DNA from: an uncultured Muribaculaceae bacterium
Lineage (GTDB): Bacteria; Bacteroidota; Bacteroidia; Bacteroidales; Muribaculaceae
Direction: 5' to 3'
Length of the DNA: 37,162 nucleotides
Assembly (NCBI GenBank): GCA_947386115.1
Contig: CANDNO010000019.1
Location: 1-37,162, forward strand
Positions 27,401 to 34,331 of this stretch are shown here, piece after piece; position 1 is the stretch's first letter, and each line of letters begins with the position of its first letter. The translations under genes and the position numbers were made by a program. A model generated the notes under the pieces. That model was given only the letters and a program-made list of their open reading frames with translations, made no database searches and was not told where the DNA came from.

Positions 27401-28366
27401 CAGAATGCTCTCAATATGGTCGTGACGAATCAGCTCCTTGGCAGCAAGGTATTCTTGAAGCTCGGTATTCTCAAATTGTAATATCCCGTTAGTCTCTTTA
27501 AGTATGCGACTTTTAAAGAAAAGCAAATCGAAGTTGGCCAACAGCATCTGGGTCATATTACCCTTCACACCATCCAGAATGGAGTATAACTCATCTTTCG
27601 AGATCTGGTCCTTACGGCTAATCTCCATAATGAGAGCTATTTTCTCCAAAGCATGCATTATCAGAACAATAAATGTATCTGAGTTAAGCTGGCGCTCACT
27701 TTGTTCGATAGCGTTTTCTATCGCGCGGGTTATAATGTAATCAAACAACGCCCCCACATCCCGAAAGCTACAGCCCTGTTCTTCACTCTGCAACATAAAA
27801 CAGAGATAACGAGGTATTCTTAAAAGCGCCTTGAGTTTAGGGTTGCGGGAAACGCTATCTCTCGTTGCTGGTGAGCAGTTTTCTATAGCCTTATCAACCT
27901 GTTCGTTGGTCAGCTTGGATATCTCGATGAAAGAAATACCCTTTATAGACGCAAAATGATTAACATAAGAAGCCACATAGTGCTTTCTACAGGAAAAAAC
28001 TATTTTCAGTGTCGGATTAGCTTGTTTTAAATCCCTTATCGATTGCAGTTTATGAAAGAATTGGTTTTCCGGAACTTCGTCCAGAGCATCAATAATATAA
28101 TATTCCTTCCCGTCAGCAATAGAATCCAACACAAAATCTCTTGCATCTATGAAGTGATACTTATCGGGTATCTGATGTTTCATTTCTTTAATCAGCCTGC
28201 TCTTGCCCACACCCGGTTCGCCAACGATACAGACAAACTCCATATTTAGCAAATCGCTCACCGACAGTTCTACCCCATCGTTGTAAAAAGAACGACTTAA
28301 CTCACTGCCTTGCAGCAAATCATCAACGTTTGAATACTTCTTTATGAAAGGCTTGATATATTCCAT
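24401..28366 (-). CDS. NACHT-type STAND NTPase with C-terminal PD-(D/E)XK-like nuclease
   Basis: The 1321-aa protein carries a P-loop NTPase at the N-terminus: Walker A GEPGVGKS (residues 49-56), Walker B YYIIDALDE (89-97) with the extra acidic residues typical of NACHT, and KIVFSCRKH (121-129) as sensor. From about 330 to 1150 it is a long helical array, probably HEAT/ARM-like and the sensor. Near the end, RTDLLIRFG and MIELKLL place D1206, E1220 and K1222 in a D-x13-ExK arrangement, the core of PD-(D/E)XK nucleases. A Lys/Pro-rich tail closes it. By family this should be an antiphage NLR-like protein; the nuclease sits at the C-terminus rather than the usual N-terminal effector position. 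It is AT-rich against the flanking sigma operon and has its own promoter. Confidence 0.8.
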   Translation of the reverse strand: MEYIKPFIKKYSNVDDLLQGSELSRSFYNDGVELSVSDLLNMEFVCIVGEPGVGKSRLIKEMKHQIPDKYHFIDARDFVLDSIADGKEYYIIDALDEVPENQFFHKLQSIRDLKQANPTLKIVFSCRKHYVASYVNHFASIKGISFIEISKLTNEQVDKAIENCSPATRDSVSRNPKLKALLRIPRYLCFMLQSEEQGCSFRDVGALFDYIITRAIENAIEQSERQLNSDTFIVLIMHALEKIALIMEISRKDQISKDELYSILDGVKGNMTQMLLANFDLLFFKSRILKETNGILQFENTELQEYLAAKELIRHDHIESILYDVAVHKELKHIYPNWYDVLPHISYSENGADKLINIIKLIISYESNLEDKSFEALLRYVDPNNLSLQQKKEFFTLILEHYFRNHPDVYIGSQIVEMIACSYNSACAAELLQDYNVLNKIQLTNIRAILERLREDGKLDDAVFNHWREAAKVLIQRDDDDYKLIALNIFFAINDVESLIRLIKDFNSFSDKAKETYYDVTGYSKIIEQDVVDCWLEGCFEGNPHAINAVMYATDVPTIINSYNRIIEAGRLHEFFNPKGSLVVFYEFSIARHFELVWGNGDECRRVISQVIASYLSERSYAADKQLYPLVKNILSSKETGCVFLRGLESQWYIEDLFNRFDAKLIDSGMIATLDELMRECGIDQSQIDFVVAPLVYRIKDDPIKKDSIANYIERYTDTFASWDKNAEIFKRRSENPELIKCYKSLKKSGLDKYIKFDAAFRLSQHIEFVETVDLQPIIDTIILFFNEINLDEEHIKQRSGDTFSISLSLVKIPSFVKLLSHFGKEDVLSRYRDILLKTLPIICWASNLGFNEANDAYKTVIGTVTKEEQDRLVDWFKSRKDDFINISPDDVIKCVTDYGIVALSYKLEEYINAYVDNPDSLHSISAAKALTLISEGYCNWNVNNYRSLFERLTEDGIDSIKMQCNAIMIEKYQDEEAIKWRIDYLESNVFKSKLSHTGHVRSISLEEIEVTKSNPSMFRCFMSIKDNEYLIGRMLELFQFALSLSVNKDTHEYSGYLLSQIYLFFITTGNLSHISGLRKAIENHNAANPCYYINRIMNNAETIFLNRNQTSIEKAVKQYNRCIETSYLDIRNDGDLRRYFTNIYLEVQKEIQDQGIYSLVRSEDLSEDFIQRELKNTVINICCRMGLEPVQIDREVTLQDNKRTDLLIRFGLCNPIMIELKLLHNDEIQNDNKRREYKRKFMQYINATNASLSVFWVFDVHKKQNNSIDKFDKLKTEYRDLQHTRVILSDCKCSSGFETGIPKPRKPKNHSIPRKSKKTK

Positions 28367-28508
28367 TTTTAGTGCGTACCGATTATCCTCCTTAACTTAA
28401 GCAGAGCAAGACTACCGAGTCGAAAACCTCGAGAGCCACGCCGCCCCATACCATCACATACATCTCCCCCGGCAGCCCATCATCAAGCACAACCCGAGTG
28501 ACATAACG
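28367..28508 (-). other. GC-rich 5' leader of the NACHT gene
   Basis: About 140 nt lies between the promoter and ATG. Its composition is much more GC-rich than the gene. On the minus strand it holds short frames (for example from ATGTATGTGATGG, 23 codons) and AAGGAGG about 21 nt before the ATG, too far for a normal ribosome site. It may be a regulatory leader or leftover chromosomal sequence. Confidence 0.4.
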
Positions 28509-28539
28509 CAAAAGTAACGATAATAATGCGATTCTCAAA
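28509..28539 (-). promoter_or_regulatory. Promoter of the NACHT-nuclease gene
   Basis: TTTG (28536-28539), 19 nt, TACTTTTG (28509-28516) on the minus strand, full consensus. Confidence 0.7.
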
Positions 28540-28571
28540 CACACATCTCCACATTCAGTGTAGTAATGTTT

Positions 28572-29516
28572 TTAAATTATTGAGTCGTTATCAGGGGCTT
28601 GTTTATGACGGATAAAATTTTGCCTGACAGAATAAGGGCTGGCATTGGCATAACAATATACACAGCCATGCGGACAGGTGTTATACGCACCGATATCCTT
28701 TGCTGTAATGCATCCGCAAAGAGCACGCTGCCCTTTATCATTTTTAAGATTACTAAATGCGGATTTGAGCTCCGGTTTTATTCGGAATATCAGTTCAGGG
28801 TCGATACATCGGTTGTGACCGGTCCCAAACTGTGACAAGTCAACTTTCTCTGCGCATGTGGTGAGCTCAATACCAAGATTAAGCGATGAAAGACTACGAG
28901 CGAAATCCATCATAGCCTCTTCTGTCCATTCTTGATAGTTAACTCCGGCATCAGTGAGGTTTCGACCTACTTTTCGGTATGTAGAGATATCGGCAAAACT
29001 AAAAACGAGTTTTTCTGTATATCCATGTAGATGGTTTGCAATTTTACATATTTTATGCAGTAACTTGTCTGCCGATATATCATCTGTAAGAATAAGAGGA
29101 TCGAACCTCCACACTACCGAACCGGGGCCCAGCCCATCAACCAATCGCTTAAAAGTTTCTATTCGTTCAATAATCGGAGGGACATTTGGTTCCAGTCCTT
29201 CGGATTCGTAGTCGTTAAGTGTATATTGGATATAACATCCAATCCCTTTTTGCTTCAAGATTGGCAAAAACGGTAATAATGGTGCAGGATTCTTCGACCA
29301 GAATATTATAAATTTGGTATTTGCAAAAGACACGTACGAAACTTTGCCATTGTATGGATTACGCCATCTTACATACCCTTTGCTGAGACGATTGAAAAAC
29401 CACCGAGAGTAGAACACCGGAATATCAGTAGCACGACTTGCCGATATAATCATCGGAGCCTGAGCATCCACAACGCTACCTTCATCTATTCTCAGCTTTA
29501 TCTTTTTGTTATTCAT
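28572..29516 (-). CDS. DUF1848 family protein, probable Fe-S cluster protein
   Basis: The 314-aa protein begins with a short leader and then VDAQAPMIISASRATDIPVF, the family's N-terminal signature. It continues with a TIM-barrel-like body (VSFANTKFIIFWSKNPAPLL, GSVVWRFDPLIL). The C-terminus has a cysteine cluster CGC, then CPHGCVYCYANASPY, resembling a 4Fe-4S site of radical-SAM or photolyase-like enzymes. The function of DUF1848 is not established. The -7 element ends only 4 nt before the ATG, so the mRNA is probably leaderless or nearly so. A shorter start at 29453 is possible. Confidence 0.85.
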   Translation of the reverse strand: MNNKKIKLRIDEGSVVDAQAPMIISASRATDIPVFYSRWFFNRLSKGYVRWRNPYNGKVSYVSFANTKFIIFWSKNPAPLLPFLPILKQKGIGCYIQYTLNDYESEGLEPNVPPIIERIETFKRLVDGLGPGSVVWRFDPLILTDDISADKLLHKICKIANHLHGYTEKLVFSFADISTYRKVGRNLTDAGVNYQEWTEEAMMDFARSLSSLNLGIELTTCAEKVDLSQFGTGHNRCIDPELIFRIKPELKSAFSNLKNDKGQRALCGCITAKDIGAYNTCPHGCVYCYANASPYSVRQNFIRHKQAPDNDSII

Positions 29517-29520
29517 GGTG

Positions 29521-29552
29521 CAAATTTAATCCATAACATACACAACAATCAA
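29521..29552 (-). promoter_or_regulatory. Promoter of the DUF1848 gene (leaderless arrangement)
   Basis: TTG (29550-29552), 21 nt, TAAATTTG (29521-29528). The ATG at 29516 begins 5 nt after the -7 box, about where transcription should start. Confidence 0.6.
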
Positions 29553-29714
29553 GCCCCATACATTAAAAAATACTTTTTTAATTTGAAATAAAGTTGTTAA
29601 CCTTAAGAAAAACAATTCGAAATCAAACCGAGATAATTGGCCAAATATTGGAAATTACACAATAAGGTTGTCAGGATTGATAATGTTGATTTCATCCTTT
29701 TAACGCTGTGGTCA

Positions 29715-29749
29715 AGACTTCAACGAGTCTGCCGTCATTGAAATATGAC
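29715..29749 (+). promoter_or_regulatory. Two palindromes upstream of the sigma-54 promoter
   Basis: AGACTTCAACGAGTCT (29715-29730) and GTCATTGAAATATGAC (29734-29749) each have 5-bp inverted arms, with centres 19 bp apart, just upstream of the sigma-54 site. They could bind an activator, although they lie closer than usual enhancer sites. The rest of 29553-29714 shows nothing else I can support. Confidence 0.35.
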
Positions 29750-29760
29750 ATCAGCCACCT

Positions 29761-29776
29761 TGGCACAACTATTGCA
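29761..29776 (+). promoter_or_regulatory. Sigma-54 (-24/-12) promoter
   Basis: TGGCACAACTATTGCA matches TGGCACG-N4-TTGCW at all positions but one (A for G), with GG and GC at the exact -24/-12 spacing. Transcription would start near 29787, 80 nt before the ATG of the small CxCxxC protein. Confidence 0.65.
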
Positions 29777-29867
29777 TATTAGACTAAAAAAATGACACTT
29801 ATGAATAAAAAAAGTATTATGACCTCTGTAAACATCACGTTCCAGAAATCAATAATTGAACGTGACG

Positions 29868-30158
29868 ATGGACAGAACATCAACTCGTGCGTGGCGACGC
29901 ATTCAAAAGAAACGCGTGTGGCGTAATCATTTACGCACTATTTTTCGGGCATTTGCCCCAGTGTATGTTGAGTTTGGCCCGCATGGGCCAAAGCAAGAAG
30001 CGGCAACTTGGAAAGAACTCCGCAAAGTAAAATGGTGTCAGGCATATCGCACTACCGGAAAACCGTGTAGTTGCGAGATGTGCTCCGGCGAAAGATACAA
30101 CCGCCTCAACTTCAAGCGTGATACCAAAAGAGACATACGTGAACAGCTTGAATCGTAA
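29868..30158 (+). CDS. Small basic CxCxxC protein, 96 aa, unknown
   Basis: From ATG 29868 the protein starts MDRTSTRAWRRIQKKRVWR and ends with KPCSCEMCSGERYNRLNFKR, then DTKRDIREQLES. It is very basic, with a CxCxxC group that could bind a metal or RNA. I recall similar short proteins with a CSCxMC motif in other bacteria, some near RNA-repair genes, but this is unverified, and no such partner lies in the window. The frame is open back to 29856 without another ATG. A second frame from ATG 29792 (44 codons) overlaps it and shares the leader. A sigma-54 promoter precedes it and a strong terminator follows, so it is an independent unit. Confidence 0.65.
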   Translation: MDRTSTRAWRRIQKKRVWRNHLRTIFRAFAPVYVEFGPHGPKQEAATWKELRKVKWCQAYRTTGKPCSCEMCSGERYNRLNFKRDTKRDIREQLES

Positions 30159-30171
30159 CAGTTAACAAAAT

Positions 30172-30214
30172 CTGCGACTAAACCCGTTTGTATGACGAGT
30201 TTGGTCGCAGTTTT
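30172..30214 (+). terminator. Strong rho-independent terminator between convergent genes
   Basis: 16-nt arms (CTGCGACTAAACCCGT and ACGAGTTTGGTCGCAG, two mismatches) are followed by TTTTGATTT on the plus strand. The minus strand also has a short T run, so it likely stops both the small CxCxxC gene and the Fic cluster. Confidence 0.85.
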
Positions 30215-30221
30215 GATTTAT

Positions 30222-31251
30222 CTAAATGGGTGTAACTATTTCACACCAGCCGTTGCGACGAATTATTATGCCTTTTTCGACGAGTGATGAGATTATAGAC
30301 CTGTGCGTTCTGACTTACGGATGGCTGCTGCCATTTCCTTTTGTGTCATTTTAGGATTGTTTTCTATGCAACGAAGCACAGCAGTGTCTTCCAAAGTGCA
30401 AATTTTGCTCTTTGAACTATCTTCGGTTGCACTTTGGATAGTAGATTTAGGGAGTGATGCGCCCACAAGCATATCGCGATTGCGGAGTTCATTCTTTTCG
30501 CCGAGAATTACATTGCGGAGGAATCGCTCAACAAATTCGGTTGTAGGAGTAATGTTTATCCCTTTATATGATGCACACAGGGGCATTGCGGAAATACCAC
30601 GATTGTTCCTTAAACATATCATTAGTTGCCAGAATCCTCATTGAGCGAAGGTACTTTATCAGGAAAACAGCAATCGTGCGAGTATTGCCCTCTCTGAATG
30701 GATGTATCTGCCACAAATCAGCTGTAAAACGAGCCAAATGCCGAATAACCTCAGAAATAGGTTTTCCGGCATAATCATATCCATTCTCTTCAGCTAAATC
30801 ATGCTCAATGGCATTACGAAGGTCAAAAGAGGGCTGATATGAAACCGAAGCCTCTCCACTCAACACCCATTCCTTTTTTGACAATTCTACAATTCTGAGT
30901 TGCCCGGAGAACTTGAAACGAACCTCAAATATACGGCGATGAATGGAAGTCAGACCAATAAGTGAGAACGCAAAAGACGGCTCCATGATAATCTTCGCAA
31001 TATTGGCAGAAACCTTGTCTCCCTCCTCATCTATGGCATCATGCCCTGACTTAGTCTCATAGTACACCTTGATGCGTTCACGAGCTTCATCAATGGTGAT
31101 CACCTTCAATGTGTTTACGCGCAGTGTCGAGCAGATAGGGAGATACTTTCAACCCATCCACATCCTGAAGACCAATTGCCGTTTGCCATGCATCAGCCTT
31201 CTCCCTCAGCCCCGGTTCTCCGTGGACTATATACTCGTCAAATTCGGACAT
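30222..31251 (-). pseudogene. Fic-domain protein, disrupted by three frameshifts
   Basis: Fragments in three steps rebuild one Fic protein. ATG 31251 opens MSEFDEYIVHGEPGLREKAD up to RKHIEG. Around 31100 the frame shifts (a 2-nt loss or 1-nt gain) into ITIDEARERIKVYYETKSG. The Fic motif HPFREGNTR and WYFRNA follow. At the G4 run 30580-30583 one extra base shifts to ASYKGINITPTTEFVERFL, NELRNRDM and a winged-helix start. Near 30303, one missing base returns to RSIISSLVEKGIIIRRNGW and stops at 30222. Fic enzymes attach AMP or similar groups to proteins and often act as toxins. With three lesions the gene is almost surely dead. The start overlaps the AbiH end by 14 nt. Confidence 0.85.
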
Positions 31252-32503
31252 TGGGCTTAACTTGTGGTAAAGGTTCGCAAAATGTTTTGTTTACTACACG
31301 GTCTCGCATTAGCTTCATATCCGTAAAATTACGACAAATATTCTGCACAATATCCAAATAATTGTCTGAACCATCCTCTTTCTGATAATAGTATGGCTTT
31401 ATTGAACCACAATTTTTGTGCTCAAATAATGTATTTAAAAGAGTCCTATCGGAATTACCACAAGAATGTCCCATAATATATATCTGATAGGGCTCAGATT
31501 CAATAAATAGTAGTAGATTCCGATACATGTTTGGTTCTAAGTACTTGATTGATTTGATATTCTTTAGACACTCTTTATCAGTTTGCTTAAGGAATTCTTT
31601 ATAATCATCATCAAGTTCATCGCCATATCCAAATATGATACTATTAGGATTGTTTAAGCCTCCATGAATATGATTCAACGTCGCGACTTTTATATTTCCA
31701 TACTGATCAGCAATTACAGAATAATTAAAATTAAGGAGCATGATGCTGGCAGGTAGAATCAGATCACTCAAATATACTTCCTCAATCTCTGTGGGGTTAG
31801 AAAACTGTCGTAGTTTCTTAATTTCCTCCGTAAGAAAATAACGGTTCGGACTATCAATACCATATCGATATAATAACTTTTGATATTCGTCATCAGCATG
31901 ATTAATGAGATAATCTATATATTCATAATACGCTGGAAGCTGTGAAATGCTAATGTCATTCTTGCGTAAGCTTCCATAAATCTGTCATCGTATTTGATCA
32001 TCGCAACTTATTGCGACATTTGTAATGGACGTAAGATATTGCGTCAATAATTCTTGAAGATATCGCAAGTGATTATTTACCTCAGATATTGTGTAATCAC
32101 ACTCCTCAGGTTTTAAAACAACTTCACGTAATAAATCATAGTATTCTCTTTCAATGTCTACCCAACCTTTAGATTCTATAGCTTTATAAATTCGAGAGAA
32201 AAAGACACTGTGAATTTTAAAATCACACATCTCCTTATCTCTAATTGCAAATTCAGTTAAATCTCTATTGCTGTATTGTTTTAATCGAATTTGGTAACGA
32301 TATGACCATACGAGATACCATCCCGCAAGTCCAATACCCTCTTTCAGAGTAAATGAACAGAACGTATCTTGTACGACTTTATCTGAGCATAACCTCAATT
32401 TTTGTCCACATTGCTCCCAATACCAGTTAATAAAATCTTCGTACCTTGTTGGAAGACCATGAGCCAAGTCAAAACCATTTCCAATTATAATTATTCTGTT
32501 CAT
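31238..32503 (-). pseudogene. AbiH-family abortive infection protein, broken by one in-frame TGA
   Basis: ATG 32503 opens MNRIIIIGNGFDLAHGLPTR, the nucleotide-binding-like AbiH start. After DDQIR a TGA (31985-31987) interrupts, yet the same frame continues with QIYGSLRKNDISISQL, PASIMLLNFNYS, LNHIHGGLNNPNSIIFGYG and IYIMGHSCGNSDRTLL, the usual AbiH C-terminal motifs, to the stop at 31238. The full frame would be 421 codons, about normal. CGA to TGA is a simple cause. AbiH provides phage resistance by abortive infection in other hosts. The 3' end overlaps the Fic start, so the two were once coupled. The open frame before 32503 has no ATG. Confidence 0.85.
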
Positions 32504-32562
32504 ATATTCGAAAGGCAACACATTTAGCCATATAGATAAATACGCCAAATACTATATATATA

Positions 32563-33162
32563 TTATGATTTAGTTGTTATAGATGTTAGCACCACATTAA
32601 GATAAATTATATTGCTGTACAGCAATATACAGTCATTGTCAAATATCTCAAAATCCCATCCATCAGACCATTCAAATGGAAATCTTTTTATTGTTTCAAT
32701 GGAAAGCGTTTCGATTATATCAGAGTCCTTATAATTGATTTTATCCAATTCATGGGCTAACTTGTTTCGCATAGATATCAATTTCAATATGCAATCATGA
32801 AAAGGAAATACTAAGCTCTTTTTCTGTACGGATTCAATGTTATTCTTGAATACCTCAACAATGCGTTCTTTCTTATCAAATTTTATTATTTTATTTAGTT
32901 TTAATGATTTAAACAGTTCGTTATCATCATATTTCCTAATTGCAATTAACGATAGACATTCGCGCTCAATATCGTAAAAAATCTCATTACCAACAGTACA
33001 TCCATACATAAAATATAGTTTACTCTTATGTCTATGTTCTGTATTGTATATAAAATTTTGAAATAAATGGATGATTACTTTCTCCAATTTGGCAAAATTG
33101 GATATAAATTGAACCATTAAAACTGATTTGCATTGCAGTATTATGTGCTCTTTTGCATCCAT
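32563..33162 (-). CDS. HEPN-domain protein, probable RNase
   Basis: The 199-aa, AT-rich, all-helical protein contains MRNKLAHELD, where R132 and H137 make the Rx4H motif of catalytic HEPN RNases. Upstream helices (QFISNFAKLEKVIIHLFQNF) fit the fold. It starts inside the stop codon of the DUF262 gene (TAATG), so translation is coupled. HEPN nucleases paired with DUF262 ParB-like proteins are a known conflict-system association (MAE_28990-type). This gene is intact though its partner is interrupted. Confidence 0.75.
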   Translation of the reverse strand: MDAKEHIILQCKSVLMVQFISNFAKLEKVIIHLFQNFIYNTEHRHKSKLYFMYGCTVGNEIFYDIERECLSLIAIRKYDDNELFKSLKLNKIIKFDKKERIVEVFKNNIESVQKKSLVFPFHDCILKLISMRNKLAHELDKINYKDSDIIETLSIETIKRFPFEWSDGWDFEIFDNDCILLYSNIIYLNVVLTSITTKS

Positions 33163-34310
33163 TATTCAGATAAGATTGCTTTAACTCGAGATAGTCTCAG
33201 ATTTACATTACTAGTAGTAGCTGGAGATTTTTTAAGGGAATTCGTTATAACAGAGTCCTTAATTATATCTTCCATTTTAGTTAAAACAAGTTCCTCTTGT
33301 TCATAAAACGGGATGCACGAATTAATAATATAGTCAATACCATCAATTTTCAGATAATTCTTTTTTAGCTGGAATGTCATGTTAAGAATATGCATTACTT
33401 GAGATTCTTATAGTCCAATAGTATTATTCTGAGCATTTTGTAGAACCATATTAATCATATCTCTAGGGCGAGAATTATAATTCCTTACAATTCATTCTTC
33501 CAAATCGGATTGAGTACAGAAGGCAATGCTAGAGTAAAATCTGCCATAATCATCATATCTTTTTATGTCATTGGCAGTAAATACACGTTTGTATTCTTCT
33601 ATGCGTTCTGTATTTTCGGAATGAGTATAAGAATCTACGAATTTATCAATTATTAGTAATAAATTAGAACGATAAATCGCTTTTCTAATTTCATTTACCT
33701 TAAGCTTTTCAGCGCCTTTATTTAGTCTTGAAAAAATATCATATTTAGTAAACTCAGGAGAATTAGCAGTAATAACATATATGTCCAAAACAGAAGAAAG
33801 CATTTCAGAAGTCATATCTGGATGATTATCTCTAATTTCCAAATATGATTTACCTCCAAACCAATCTCGATAATATTCTAATGCTTTCTTTGTAAGCTGA
33901 TATTGATTTGTTAAGAACTTATTAATCGCTGTTAATCTTTGCTTTCCATCAACAACTTCATATGTGCTATCTTCTAATATATCTGCTCCAGGTATTTCTA
34001 CTACATATATTGGTGGAACAATAATGCCCATATAGAGAGATTCGATAAAAGCAGTGTTTTTATCGTTCTGCCAGATTTCATTTCTTTGATAATCAGGAGA
34101 TAGTTTCAAACGCATTGATTTAATTTTCTGATAAATCTCCTGAATAGACCACGTTTGCTTAACAATCTTAGTCTTCTTTAATAATTCACGTTTTTCTTCA
34201 GACGAAGGACTCTGTTCAGCATCAGCATCAGACTCTACAATAGGTTGATTTTCAGCAAACTGTACATCTTCAGAGTCAATATAATATTGTTCAAGAGGAC
34301 TCATTATCAT
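33162..34310 (-). pseudogene. DUF262 (GmrSD-N/ParB-like) protein with two in-frame stops
   Basis: ATG 34310 (or 34304) opens a DUF262 protein: PDYQRNEIWQNDKNTAFIES, VPPIYVVEIPGA, TYEVVDGKQRLTAINKFL and FSRLNKGAEKLKVNEIRKAI. TGA at 33492-33494 stops it after SSIAFCTQSDLEE. In the same frame IVRNYNSRPRDMINMVLQNA follows, then TAA at 33408-33410, then SQVMHILNMTFQLKKNYL up to the stop at 33162. The total of 382 codons is a normal length. Both stops are one C-to-T change away from CGA and CAA. DUF262 acts as a NTP-dependent sensor or nuclease module in type IV restriction. It is coupled to the HEPN gene. Readthrough cannot be excluded but is unlikely. Confidence 0.8.
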
Positions 34311-34331
34311 ATTATTTGTTTGAATTATAAA

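Noticed and set aside
29792-29926. 44-codon ORF overlapping the CxCxxC gene
   Set aside because: It starts 5 nt after the predicted start of transcription, but the peptide has no motif and the overlapping frame looks far more protein-like; kept only as a possible leader peptide.
30580-30583. Phase variation by slippage in the G4 run of fic
   Set aside because: Four bases is too short for a typical contingency tract, and two other lesions would still disable the gene.
30293-30622. Independent small gene downstream of Fic
   Set aside because: Its sequence is the Fic C-terminal segment (SYKGINITPTTEFVERF) in a shifted frame.
33162-33395. Separate 77-aa gene starting MHILNMTFQ
   Set aside because: It is in the same frame as the DUF262 gene and supplies its missing C-terminus; better read as part of the interrupted gene.
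2504-33494. TGA recoding (Trp or selenocysteine), suggested by three genes with in-frame TGA
   Set aside because: Other genes here end properly at TGA (for example at 15583, 17120 and 36665), DUF262 also has an in-frame TAA, and no selenocysteine hairpin is apparent.
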